Source of the DNA: Bosea vestrisii
Lineage (GTDB): Bacteria; Pseudomonadota; Alphaproteobacteria; Rhizobiales; Beijerinckiaceae
Assembly: GCF_030144325.1 (NCBI RefSeq)
Contig: NZ_CP126307.1
Location: forward strand, 2,108,001 to 2,172,000
DNA length: 64,000 nt
Reading direction: 5' to 3'
Under the pieces are notes generated by a model, which worked only from the letters and a program-made list of their open reading frames with translations, was not told where the DNA came from and did no database searches. This document shows, piece by piece, positions 37,501 to 43,941 of this stretch. The number at the start of each line of letters is the position of its first letter. Within the stretch, counting starts at the first letter, position 1. The position numbers and the translations under genes were made by a program.

Positions 37501-38043
37501 GAGGCCGACGGCTCCGCCACCACCACCGCCGCCGCTGCCGCCATCATGTCCCGGCGCACCAGCTGCGCCGTGCGACGGCGAGCCACCTGTCGAACCGGAC
37601 TGCCCGACATGCCCGAGATAACCGGGCGGGATCGACTGGAGAACGGGCGAGGTGCCGGTGATGTCTCCGCCTGCGCCGCCACCGTGGCCGCGCACACCGC
37701 TGCCACCCTTGCCCCCTTGGGATCCGCCACCCGACTGGGCATTCGCCCCACCACCACCTCCACCACCGCCGCCGGAATATTCGTTACTGGAACTCCCTGC
37801 TTGTCCGGCGGTGGGACGACTGACACCATGCGCACCGCCCGCTCCTCCCTTGCCGCTCACTTGCCCCCAGGCGGGCAAAGCCAGCACAAGGGGCGCGCAC
37901 AACGCGACCGGGCCAGCCATGGCGAGCAGCGCGCGCAGCATCGCTGTCGATGATGCGAAGCCGTTCGACGCATGGACGGGACCCAGGCCGGCAGCCGGCG
38001 CGTGCGCCGTGGTTGCCAGCTTGACGTCCATCCAGTGTCTCAA
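31513..38043 (-). CDS. Giant type V autotransporter with glycine-rich passenger and PATR repeats
   Basis: 2176-residue outer-membrane/surface protein. Order: extended signal region (residues 1-61, hydrophobic core MLRALLAMAGPVALCAPLVL, cleavage near AWGQ); a glycine-rich segment of roughly 540 residues dominated by GGxGGxGG runs; a beta-helix passenger with several autotransporter-associated strand repeats of the form KTGDGRLILSGANSYSGGT (about residues 1100-1750); and a C-terminal barrel of about 280 residues (SFALWARGFGSWGQ onward) ending in the aromatic residue Phe. Cysteines 298 and 305 form a CLPAGRGC loop. The gene starts 44 bases after the AmpH-like gene on the same strand. Probably an adhesin or matrix/surface-layer protein; ligand unknown. 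Long open frames on the other strand are shadows. Confidence 0.92.
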   Translation of the reverse strand: MRHWMDVKLATTAHAPAAGLGPVHASNGFASSTAMLRALLAMAGPVALCAPLVLALPAWGQVSGKGGAGGAHGVSRPTAGQAGSSSNEYSGGGGGGGGGANAQSGGGSQGGKGGSGVRGHGGGAGGDITGTSPVLQSIPPGYLGHVGQSGSTGGSPSHGAAGAPGHDGGSGGGGGGGAVGLDFYGKSLTAGQTISLVGGHGGDGGNGGTGGNSYRDPFIGHGGAGGGGGGGGGGGAAGLTLPGQQLTYSPFSGGFHWIAPSNLIVTTTNATLQGGHGGRGGNGGDGGHGSGGYETQVCLPAGRGCIPIRMYPGDGGPGGSGGDGGSGGAGLLSLYGRQISLFATTAQGGNGGDGGDSGGGGDGGSGHGYGGMPDGNRGNFGNGGNGGRGGSGIEVDGRFGGSTIITLASNSRARGGNGGREGYGGAAGMGGDGIHVTGSATITVGGIVTGGGGGNASYATFGAPGGNGIFVDGQATITIQGGGQVAGGLGGLGQQSSSGRGGAGGSGIDVTGGGTSLTIAGEVRGGGSQGFVPGSQGAAIALNGSGNSVELQAGYNLVGKATGGSNATLVLGGAVNASFDLRGLGSQYQGFLDFNKSGASTWTLSGAATARVGNMAIDVGTLVFAPGAQLTAANAHITNAPGAVAAVDVTGPGATWTVGSRLAIGDEGQGSLTVANGGTVQAGLITTAAAAGGAGAISVTGNGSHVGARELVLGENGTGSALVTGPGSSLIATTFTVGASGSGTLTLSDGGGAGPGPGKRIDVARMAGSSGTVIIGAAAGQAAVAPGALEGDIRFGAGAGALVFNHTASDYAFSSAISGAGAIGVLAGTTILSGDSSGFSGATTVAGSTLRLAGSARLGGTVAINNSGRVEGEGAIGATTINAGGTLAPSGKTSLTVGGNLTVESGGTVRPSDGPALLVDGRLTLNAGSHYAYRMASADTPGLGSATTRTTDLSLNGGTVDLSGGSQPNIGYHRVVSYSGSLSGSGLVIGSTPVTSPVAYTYTPDTSQSGKVDVLVTANGLNILQLWGTTTAGGASGTWNAANPNWFDLGGSTPVQWGGAYGVFRGPGGTITLDGQQNAVGLQFVGGSYTLVGGAGGSLNLHGYNNGGFVVTTPELRVLDGETATLAVTVTGTEGLEKTGDGRLILSGANSYSGGTIISGGTLQISADANLGAASGGVTLDDGALHTTADITSARAVTLRDTGAIETAAGTTLSLSGAVSGPGGLIKWGDGTLALSGTGSWAGGTLISAGTIRADSAGALPTMTDWVLTGGKLDLGGYNLGMRFLAGSGGEVALGGADLTVDQSDDSLYAGRITGTGTFFKDGAGTLLLTGTNTQSGGTAILGGTLAIVADANLGAASSPPILISNARLATLADISSSRSFFLDGAATIATQIGTTFAIGGDLTGPGSLIKAGWGTLVLTGSAIHTGGTTVAAGMLQIGDGGTTGELAGNVVNNAVLSFNRANDYSFGGAISGSGVVAQSGSGTTTLTGTNSYSGGTLIQAGTLEVSADGNLGASGTAISFLGGALRFGASFNTDRTMLLIGNGTFDTNGHDATLSGGVYGQGDLIKTGAGTLTLTSSSFYRNTIVTAGTLVGDAASISGNIANNGAVIFNQQGDASLASVFSGAGRFTKAGRGGLELTGDSSGFAGATTVSAGRLVVNGALGGELDVHAGARLQGNGTVGATMIRSGATIAPGNSIGTLTVAGDIGFARGAAYEVEVSPDGTSSDLIRASGKARLSGGSVIHLGEDGNYWANQRYTILTAAQGVDGRFDDVTSRYLFLDPSLDYDATSVTLTLLRNDLQFASIAKTRNQVQTALGLESLGDTSPLWLSFTQLRDEGEARRAYDSLSGEIHASAKTAVIEGSGIARSAVSDRVRAAFDGIGAPRIATLAYASSKGAVSAGSAESFALWARGFGSWGQTRGDGNAASLTRSNNGLVAGFDIAAAQDARIGIAAGYSRSTFEVAKRLSRGEADNYHVGLYGGARFDRFRLTGGLTYAWHELSTRRTVSFPGFGETLKSGYDARSLQAFGEIAYRFDLGPAAFEPFANLAYVNLRSGAFTETGGVAALSAKTQTTAVAFATLGLRVQIGFDLGSLPVRFDTTLGWRRAAGDVTPLSLQSFTGGSPFSIAGVPIARDALVVGAGLALNLTPSAEIALSYDGQLAQRATDHAFNARLAVRF
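36243..37860 (-). repeat. Glycine-codon low-complexity region inside the autotransporter gene
   Basis: On the + strand this segment is rich in CCGCCG/CCACCA runs, for example around 37340-37380 and 37500-37530, encoding tandem GGx units on the minus strand. The units vary in length and sequence, so this is protein-level low complexity and not an exact tandem or CRISPR array. Such tracts are prone to slippage and to assembly error; the frame is nevertheless open throughout. Confidence 0.75.
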
Positions 38044-38087
38044 TGGCCCCGAGCCCTACTCACGAAATCTTTCGAACCCCGACCTTG

Positions 38088-39299
38088 CTACGGGTGCGCT
38101 GGCGCGAGCTCTGCTGCGAGCTCGCGCACCGCGGTCCGCAGCCCCTCGAACATGGCGAAGTCGACCTTGCTGGCGACGACGAAGATGCCGAGCCTGCGGT
38201 TGGGCGAGAGCACGACATAGCTCATGAAACCGCCGAGCCCGCCGCTCTTGCCGAGCAGGAGCGGCACCTTGTCCTTCGGCCGGCTGACGATCCAGCCCAG
38301 CCCCATCCCCTCCGAATCCGTGGCCTCGACGCCGACCAGGCGCGAGAGACCGTCATGCGGCCGCCAGAGCGCATGCGCCAGCGAGCGCACTGGGCGATCC
38401 GCGGCATCGTCGGCGAGGTGCCAGCGCATCCAGCGCACCATGTCCTCGGCGGTGGTGTAGATGCCGGCGCTGGCCTGCATCACTTCGCCGGCTTCCCAGT
38501 TCGGATCGGGCTTGCCGAACGGATCGAGCCCGGTCATCAGCCGGGGCTTCTGCGCCTCCGACAGGCGTAAGGTCGTATCCGCCATGCCCAGCGGCACGGC
38601 GATCCGCTCACGCACCAACTCGGCGAAGGGCTTGCCGCCGGCCTTGCCGAGCGCCTCGCCGAGCAGGCCGAAGCCGACATTCGAGTAGATCGCCGTGGTG
38701 CCCGGCCGATAGGCGGGGCGGTGGCCTGATATCCAGTCCCAGTAATAGGAAGCCTTGTAGCCAGCGAACGGGTTCTGCTCGCCAGGCGGTGTCGCCGGAT
38801 CGGCCAGTTCGCGCGGCAATCCGGCGGAATGGGTCGCGAGGTCGAGCAGGGTGATCGGCCGGTCGTCGAAAGCCTGCGGCGCCTTGCCGGGCGGGGCATA
38901 GCGGGCGAGCGGCGCGTCGAGCGAGAGCTGCCCATTCGCCGCCATGGCGGCGAGCACGTCGGTCGCGAAGACCTTCGAGACCGAACCGACGCGAACGATC
39001 GAACGGCCATCCGGCTCCTTGCCGCTGCCCGGCGCGGTCTCGCCATAACCGGCGATGACACTGTCCTCGCCGCGGACGACGGCAAGGATCAGGCCCGGTG
39101 CGCGGGCGTTCAGGAACATCGCGACGCCGGTCATCGAGGCCGCCTCGCGCAAAGCGAGATCTTCGGCGACAGCCCGCCGCTGCCAGCTCATGGTCGACAG
39201 CGAGGCGAGCAAGCAACCGAGGACGAGCCGTGCCGCCTTGCGCGCCGGGACGCGTCTCGAATGCGAGGCGGTGAAGCTGCGGTAGCGATGAAACGGCAT
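38088..39299 (-). CDS. Serine hydrolase, class C beta-lactamase/AmpH-like penicillin-binding protein
   Basis: 403-residue periplasmic serine hydrolase of the beta-lactamase superfamily. A hydrophobic export segment (about residues 22-38) is followed by the catalytic domain: Ser106-x-x-Lys109 in GSVSKV, Tyr205-Ser-Asn207 in AIYSNVGFG, and KSGG in LGKSGGLGGF. The overall form (LAGYGETAPGSGKEPDG-type opening, THSAGLPRELADP) is like AmpH, a peptidoglycan DD-carboxy/endopeptidase, rather than a true antibiotic hydrolase. It lies between a LytTR regulator and the giant autotransporter on one strand, so a role in wall remodelling for surface-protein export is plausible (inference). Confidence 0.87.
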   Translation of the reverse strand: MPFHRYRSFTASHSRRVPARKAARLVLGCLLASLSTMSWQRRAVAEDLALREAASMTGVAMFLNARAPGLILAVVRGEDSVIAGYGETAPGSGKEPDGRSIVRVGSVSKVFATDVLAAMAANGQLSLDAPLARYAPPGKAPQAFDDRPITLLDLATHSAGLPRELADPATPPGEQNPFAGYKASYYWDWISGHRPAYRPGTTAIYSNVGFGLLGEALGKAGGKPFAELVRERIAVPLGMADTTLRLSEAQKPRLMTGLDPFGKPDPNWEAGEVMQASAGIYTTAEDMVRWMRWHLADDAADRPVRSLAHALWRPHDGLSRLVGVEATDSEGMGLGWIVSRPKDKVPLLLGKSGGLGGFMSYVVLSPNRRLGIFVVASKVDFAMFEGLRTAVRELAAELAPAHP

Positions 39300-39364
39300 G
39301 GGCTAGGCGGGTTTCTTGGTCGATTTCCGTATGGTCTCGCGCACAGGCGAAGCGGCAAGCGGAA

Positions 39365-39398
39365 TTCGACCAACGGACATGCCGGTTCGACGAACGGT
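39365..39398 (-). promoter_or_regulatory. LytTR-type direct-repeat binding site upstream of the AmpH-like gene
   Basis: Read on the minus strand, ACCGTTCGT starts at 39398 and TCCGTTGGT starts at 39377. Both fit the degenerate 9-base LytTR element [TA][AC][CA]GTTN[AG][TG], and they are separated by 12 bases, the spacing known for LytTR dimers. The similarity continues into CGAA after each element. The site lies about 66-99 bases upstream of the hydrolase start and directly downstream of a gene encoding a LytTR protein. Strong pattern match; binding not shown. Confidence 0.7.
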
Positions 39399-39474
39399 GC
39401 TTCAGGCCAGATTCATCGTGAGAAATCAGTTAATTGGCGGGTTACCTCGGCGGCGCCGAATCAAACGCCGACAG

Positions 39475-40461
39475 TCAAACACCGAGGCGTTGCCGCAGCT
39501 CCTGCCGATAGGAGCGCGACACCGGCCAAGCCTCGGTGAGGCGGCCGATCCCGATCGTCCAGCGATCCCCGGCGCGTCGGTCGAGGCCGCTGACATGCTG
39601 CAGGTTGACGATCGCCGTGCGGTGGATGCGCAGGAAGGACGCTGCCGGCAGGAGCCCGGTCCAGATTGTGAGCGGGCGCAGGTCCAGCACCGTCGAGCCA
39701 TCCTGCAGCCAGACCTTCGCATAATCGCGCGCCGATCTGACACCGAGAATGGCTTGCGGTTCGACGCCGATGATTTGTCCCTGCCGGCGCAGATAGACCA
39801 GCGGCGCGAACCCTCTGGAAGAGTTGGCGAGAGCTTGCCCGCCATGGAGGGATCCATAGCGTGCCAGCGCGATCAGTTCGGCACATTGGAACAGCGCCCC
39901 GATATCGCCGGGCGGCCAGCCACGGGTGGCAATCGTCGCATCGAAGCCGATGCAGGCCCGCAAGCGCCCATCATGGAAGACCGGGACGCTGAGCACGCTC
40001 TTGTCGCTCTGCCTGAGCATCTCGACCTGGAGCGGACGGGCCGGGCGCGGCAGCTCGGCGACGCGGTTGATCATCACCGCCCTGCCCCTGACCAGGAACT
40101 GGTGGAGCCAGGCGATCATCGTCACCGGCGTGTTCTGCAGATCCTCGACAAAGGACTGGACGCCTTGCCGGCTCCATTCATGGGTGTTCCGGAAGCGCAG
40201 CAATTCGGCGTCGTATTCGAACATCCAGGCCCGGTCCGCCCCGGCGAGCGCGCCGATCTCGGCTAGTGCTGCAGTGATCGCGATATCGACCGGCTCCCGG
40301 AGCAGCCATCTGGCCATGCGATAGGGCCAGTTCGATCCGGCGGCATCACCGCAATCGGCGAGCGAGCGGGCTTCGTAAGCCGCATCCGGTCCATGGTCGG
40401 CGAGGACATCGTCCCCGGCGCGACCGTGGTCCTTGTGCTGCTGGCTCCCGATCTCACGCAC
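39475..40461 (-). CDS. GAF-LytTR transcriptional regulator
   Basis: Up to 328 residues. A GAF sensory domain spans about residues 55-205 (LAEIGALAGADRAWMFEYD, then SVLSVPVFHDGRLRACIGFD). A C-terminal LytTR DNA-binding domain spans about 220-328, with YLRRQGQIIGVEPQAI and FLRIHRTAIVNLQHV, followed by WPVSRSYRQELRQRL. There is no receiver domain, so it is a one-component sensor responding to a small ligand or redox state. The GTG at 40461 gives the full frame; ATG 40317 would keep both domains and is a serious alternative. The double LytTR site just downstream suggests control of the AmpH-like and autotransporter genes. Confidence 0.87.
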   Translation of the reverse strand: MREIGSQQHKDHGRAGDDVLADHGPDAAYEARSLADCGDAAGSNWPYRMARWLLREPVDIAITAALAEIGALAGADRAWMFEYDAELLRFRNTHEWSRQGVQSFVEDLQNTPVTMIAWLHQFLVRGRAVMINRVAELPRPARPLQVEMLRQSDKSVLSVPVFHDGRLRACIGFDATIATRGWPPGDIGALFQCAELIALARYGSLHGGQALANSSRGFAPLVYLRRQGQIIGVEPQAILGVRSARDYAKVWLQDGSTVLDLRPLTIWTGLLPAASFLRIHRTAIVNLQHVSGLDRRAGDRWTIGIGRLTEAWPVSRSYRQELRQRLGV

Positions 40462-40612
40462 AGCGTTCGCCCCTCGCCGGATCGGCGTATTTGGCCGGGC
40501 GATAGCGCGCTCGCAACTGAAATCTCGATGGCGGCTGCCCGGCCGCCGTGCAGTGATGGATATTTACCGGGCAGGCGATCACGACACCCGGAACTTCGCA
40601 GCCCCCAGGAGG

Positions 40613-40646
40613 TTGACATCGGCCAGCCATATACGTTGATATCAAC
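40613..40646 (+). promoter_or_regulatory. Promoter with overlapping palindrome upstream of VOC gene
   Basis: A perfect -35 box TTGACA (40613-40618) is followed, at 17-18 bases, by TTGATA/TGATAT (40636-40642). The perfect 12-base palindrome GTTGATATCAAC (40635-40646) covers this -10 region, as an operator would. It lies about 90 bases upstream of the VOC start at 40736. The rest of the 274-base gap to the divergent LytTR gene shows no gene. Confidence 0.45.
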
Positions 40647-40735
40647 TTTCATGGAACGATACTGACCGCTTCTGGGGCCCCCGCGGCTATCTTGCCGGAC
40701 GCCTATCGAAGCCTCTCTCGGAAAAGGAGACGACC

Positions 40736-41182
40736 ATGAAGATCGTGACCAGCTTGAGCTTCCGCGGCCAGTGCCGCGAGGCGTTCGAATTCTACGCCAA
40801 GGTGCTGGGTGGAAAGATCACCGCGGCCATGCCTTACGGAGATGCGCCGCCCGGTATGGGCATGCCGACCGACGACACGTACAAGAGCTGGCTGATGCAT
40901 TGCTGGCTCGAGGTCGGCGATCAGGCGCTGATGGGCGCCGACATGGATACCGCCTGGGCTCCCAATGTCGACAAGCCGAAGAACGGCTTCGACGTCACCC
41001 TGCACACCAATGACAAGGCAGAAGGCCAGCGCTGGTTCGATCAGCTGGCCGAGGGCGGCAAGGCAGTGATGCCGTTCAGCGAGACCTTCTGGTCGCCCGG
41101 CTTCGGCTCGCTGGTCGACAAGTTCGGGGTCCCCTGGATGGTCAACACCATCCCGTCGGGCGACTGGAAGCCGCAGGGCTGA
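40736..41182 (+). CDS. VOC family protein, PhnB-like
   Basis: 148-residue PhnB-like vicinal-oxygen-chelate protein. Typical opening SLSFRGQCREAFEFYAKVLGGKI, then YGDAPPGMGMPTDD and ALMGADM, and the C-terminal ETFWSPGFGSLVDKFGVPWMVN match the family closely. The name PhnB comes from position in enteric phn clusters; no reaction is established, and this copy is not beside phosphonate genes. A good AAAAGGAGACG ribosome site precedes the ATG. Single-gene unit with its own promoter; followed by a minus-strand terminator-like hairpin. Confidence 0.88.
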   Translation: MKIVTSLSFRGQCREAFEFYAKVLGGKITAAMPYGDAPPGMGMPTDDTYKSWLMHCWLEVGDQALMGADMDTAWAPNVDKPKNGFDVTLHTNDKAEGQRWFDQLAEGGKAVMPFSETFWSPGFGSLVDKFGVPWMVNTIPSGDWKPQG

Positions 41183-41199
41183 CCTGGCGACATCGTCGC

Positions 41200-41242
41200 A
41201 AAAAAAATCGCAGCGGCCTGTCGGCACGGCCGGAGCCGCTGC
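41200..41242 (-). terminator. Intrinsic terminator on the minus strand between two + strand genes
   Basis: On the minus strand a stem formed by GCAGCGGC (41242-41235) and GCCGCTGC (41217-41210) is followed by GA and eight consecutive T (41207-41200). That is the classic Rho-independent form. Both flanking genes are on the + strand, so this would stop antisense transcription or end an unrecognised minus-strand transcript. In the + direction no T-run follows the stem. Confidence 0.65.
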
Positions 41243-41313
41243 GTCCTAGGGGCATTGAGCGCGTGAGACCGCATGGCGTCGCCAGCGGAACGCGAAACGT
41301 CCCGGAGATTCCT

Positions 41314-42525
41314 ATGAATCAATCCTATCGCTGGGTGATCGTCGCGGCAGGCGGCCTTTTGGGCTGCGTTGCGATCGGAGCCATGTTCTCGCTGCCCGTC
41401 TTCCTGCGGCCGATGTCGCAGGACACCGGCTGGTCCGTCACCGGCATCTCGACGGCGATGACATTCGGCTTCCTCGCCATGGCAGCCGCCAGCATGGTCT
41501 GGGGCGGCCTCTCCGACCGCTACGGGCCGCGCCCGGTGGTGCTGACCGGATCGGTCGTGCTGGCCACGAGCCTGGCGCTCGCCAGCCGCGCCGACTCGCT
41601 GATCGAATTCCAGCTCCTCTTCGGCCTTTTCGTCGGCGCGGCGACCGCTGCCGTCTTCGCGCCGATGATGGCCTGCGTCACCGGCTGGTTCGACACACAG
41701 CGCGGCCTCGCCGTCTCGCTCGTCTCTGCCGGCATGGGCATGGCGCCGATGACGATGGCGCCGCTCGCAGCCTGGCTCGTCACCGGTCATGACTGGCGCA
41801 CCGCCATGCAGATCATCGCCGGCATCGCTGCCGTGCTGATGATCCCCGCGGCGCTGCTCGTGCGCCGGCCGCCCGCGCTGGAGGCTGCGGCGCAGGGCGA
41901 GGCGATTGCCGATGAGCCGCAATCGGGGATGAGCGTCGGCCAAGCGGTGCGCTCGCCGCAGTTCATCACGCTCATGCTGGCGAACTTCTTCTGCTGCGCC
42001 ACTCATTCCGGCCCGATCTTCCATACGGTGAGCTACGCCGTGACCTGCGGCATCCCGATGCTCGCGGCCGTGTCGATCTACAGCGTCGAGGGGCTGGCCG
42101 GCATGTTCGGTCGCATCGGCTTCGGTTTGGCCGGCGACCGATTCGGTGCGCAGCGCGTTCTGGTGATCGGGCTGCTGACGCAAGCCTTCGGCGTGCTCGC
42201 CTACGCGTTCGTCGGCCAGCTCGGCGGCTTCTATGCCGTGGCGGTGCTGGTCGGCTTCATCTACGCCGGCACGATGCCGCTCTACGCCGTGATCATTCGC
42301 GAGAATTTCCCGTTGAAGATGATGGGCACGATCATCGGCGGCACCGCGATGGCCGGGAGCCTCGGCATGTCGACCGGCCCGCTGCTTGGCGGCCTGATCT
42401 ATGACCGCTTCGGCACCTATGCGCCGATGTATGTCGGCTCCTGGGTCATGGGTCTGGCGGCGATGCTGATCCTGATGACGTTCCGGCCATTTCCTAAGAA
42501 GCAGCCGGAATTGGCGATGGCGTAG
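41314..42525 (+). CDS. MFS transporter
   Basis: 403-residue major facilitator with about 12 hydrophobic segments. The first loop carries GGLSDRYGPRPVVLTG, the MFS motif A equivalent, repeated as GLAGDRFGAQRVLV in the second half. It is of the monocarboxylate/OxlT-like group (SLPVFLRPMSQDTGWSVTGI opening), so an organic acid substrate is likely but not certain. ATG 41314 chosen over an in-frame GTG 17 codons upstream because it has a CGGAGA ribosome site. Monocistronic and ends before a hairpin element. Confidence 0.9.
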   Translation: MNQSYRWVIVAAGGLLGCVAIGAMFSLPVFLRPMSQDTGWSVTGISTAMTFGFLAMAAASMVWGGLSDRYGPRPVVLTGSVVLATSLALASRADSLIEFQLLFGLFVGAATAAVFAPMMACVTGWFDTQRGLAVSLVSAGMGMAPMTMAPLAAWLVTGHDWRTAMQIIAGIAAVLMIPAALLVRRPPALEAAAQGEAIADEPQSGMSVGQAVRSPQFITLMLANFFCCATHSGPIFHTVSYAVTCGIPMLAAVSIYSVEGLAGMFGRIGFGLAGDRFGAQRVLVIGLLTQAFGVLAYAFVGQLGGFYAVAVLVGFIYAGTMPLYAVIIRENFPLKMMGTIIGGTAMAGSLGMSTGPLLGGLIYDRFGTYAPMYVGSWVMGLAAMLILMTFRPFPKKQPELAMA

Positions 42526-42531
42526 CGCCTG

Positions 42532-42632
42532 CTGGAGCAAGCCCGCGATTCCCTGAATCGCGGACATGCTCCAGCTCTTTGTTTTATCGCATTTTCTTCA
42601 CGCGAACCGGTGTCCACTTCGCTCAAAAATGC
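42532..42632. repeat. Intergenic palindromic element, probably a dispersed repeat
   Basis: Between two convergent MFS genes. Outer arms CTGGAGCA (42532-42539) and TGCTCCAG (42567-42574) enclose a perfect 9-base hairpin CCGCGATTC/GAATCGCGG (42543-42563). A second imperfect dyad follows, with GCATTTT (42589-42595) and AAAATGC (42626-42632) around ACGCGAACCGGTGTCCACTT. The second part closely resembles a short element I recall as frequent between genes in Hyphomicrobiales. It probably also acts as a terminator for both genes. Copy number cannot be tested here. Confidence 0.6.
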
Positions 42633-42633
42633 T

Positions 42634-43869
42634 CTAGCGCTTGGTCATCTCGATGTCCGGAATCGTCGGGCCGCTCGTACCGCGCTCGCCATCGACCATT
42701 GGTGGCGACGGGTTTCGCGAGATCCGCAGCGCGATATAGATCGCGACGGCCACCGACAGCCCGGTGAGATAGATCAGCATCCCCTGCGGGCCCATGAACT
42801 GCATCAGCAGGGTTGCGGCCAGCGGTCCGATCGCGGAGCCCGTGCCCCAGAGGAACAAAAGCTGTGCCGAAAGCCCGACGGCATGGTCGCGCCCCATGCG
42901 GAAATAGGCATGGGTGACCGCAACCGTATAGAGCGGGATGCCGCAGCCGCCGATCAGTGCGAACAGGCCGAAGAGCCAGATCCGGCCATGGGCCGGATCT
43001 GCTTGCAGGAGCACCGCGAGCCCGGCTGCGGTAACCGCGACGATGCTGGTGGCGATGAGCATGATCAGGCGGCTGGCGACCCGGTCCGCCAGCAGGCTCA
43101 TCGGCCATTGCAGCAGGAGCGCGCCGATCTGGATGCCCGCTGTGAGCAGGATGGTGGCGCGCTGATCGAGGCCGGACAGGATGCCGTAGGCGGGGGTCAC
43201 GCTCGTCAGCGGGCCGCCAACCAGCCCCACATAGAGGCAACCAACGACCGCAGCCGGCGCTTGCGACCATAGTGTCCGCAGTCCGACCGAAACGATCTCG
43301 CTTGATTCGGGCCCCCGGGCACGCGTCAGCGCGACGGGGATCAGCGCCAGGGAGAAAGCCATGCTGGCGAAGAGGAAGACGTCCTGCGACTGGATCGCGA
43401 CATAGCCGACGCCGATCTGCGAGCCGATCAGCGCGACGCGGTTGAGGATCTGGTAGATGCCGAAGATGCGGCCGCGCTGGGCCCGGTTGGCCTGTCCGCT
43501 GATCCAGCTCTCGATGCAGATGCCGTGGCCGGCTGCCGCCAGGCCCATGACCAGCCGCGCGAGGCCCCACCATGCTTCCGGCAGCAGCGGAAAGCTCAGC
43601 GTCGAGACCGCCTGGAGCGCCGCGAACACCGCAAAGCCGCGGATATGCCCGACCCGGCGCACGAGCGAGGGATTGACGAAGCAGCCGATCAGGAAGCCGA
43701 GCGAATAGGCCGAGGCGACGAGGCCGATCAATAGCGGCGGCTGGCCTGCGATCGCCATCTGCAACGGCACGACCGTGTTCACGATCGTGCCGGCGACCTG
43801 CAGGATCAAGGCACCCGCGACGATTGCGCCGAGCGCGGCGACAGAACCGCCATGGGCTTTTGCTGTCAC
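42634..43869 (-). CDS. MFS transporter, YcaD-like
   Basis: 411-residue major facilitator of the YcaD/sugar-efflux-like group. The first cytoplasmic loop is NPSLVRRVGHIRGFAVFAAL and the second-half equivalent is LADRVASRLIML. RLVMGLAAAGHGICIESWISGQA is the characteristic helix 4-5 region. Substrate unknown. Begins 72 bases from the divergently unrelated PPK2 gene (same strand, transcribed away). Its 3' end abuts the palindromic element. Confidence 0.88.
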   Translation of the reverse strand: MTAKAHGGSVAALGAIVAGALILQVAGTIVNTVVPLQMAIAGQPPLLIGLVASAYSLGFLIGCFVNPSLVRRVGHIRGFAVFAALQAVSTLSFPLLPEAWWGLARLVMGLAAAGHGICIESWISGQANRAQRGRIFGIYQILNRVALIGSQIGVGYVAIQSQDVFLFASMAFSLALIPVALTRARGPESSEIVSVGLRTLWSQAPAAVVGCLYVGLVGGPLTSVTPAYGILSGLDQRATILLTAGIQIGALLLQWPMSLLADRVASRLIMLIATSIVAVTAAGLAVLLQADPAHGRIWLFGLFALIGGCGIPLYTVAVTHAYFRMGRDHAVGLSAQLLFLWGTGSAIGPLAATLLMQFMGPQGMLIYLTGLSVAVAIYIALRISRNPSPPMVDGERGTSGPTIPDIEMTKR

Positions 43870-43941
43870 GGCGTGGTCACATCCCGAAAGTCTGTTTCGG
43901 CGACGCTAACAGCTCACCCGGATTCGGGAAAGGCTGGCGGC

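Noticed and set aside
36243..37860. Repeated CCGCCG-rich DNA considered as a tandem-repeat or CRISPR-like array
   Set aside because: Units are irregular in length and explained by glycine codons in the long autotransporter frame; no conserved repeat with unique spacers.
38088..39299. Calling the AmpH-like protein an antibiotic-resistance beta-lactamase
   Set aside because: SxxK, YxN and KSG motifs are shared by the whole superfamily. Length, context and sequence style favour a cell-wall peptidase, so resistance is not supported.
41263..41313. Upstream extension of the first MFS gene
   Set aside because: Adds 17 residues without homology and lacks a better ribosome site than the ATG at 41314.
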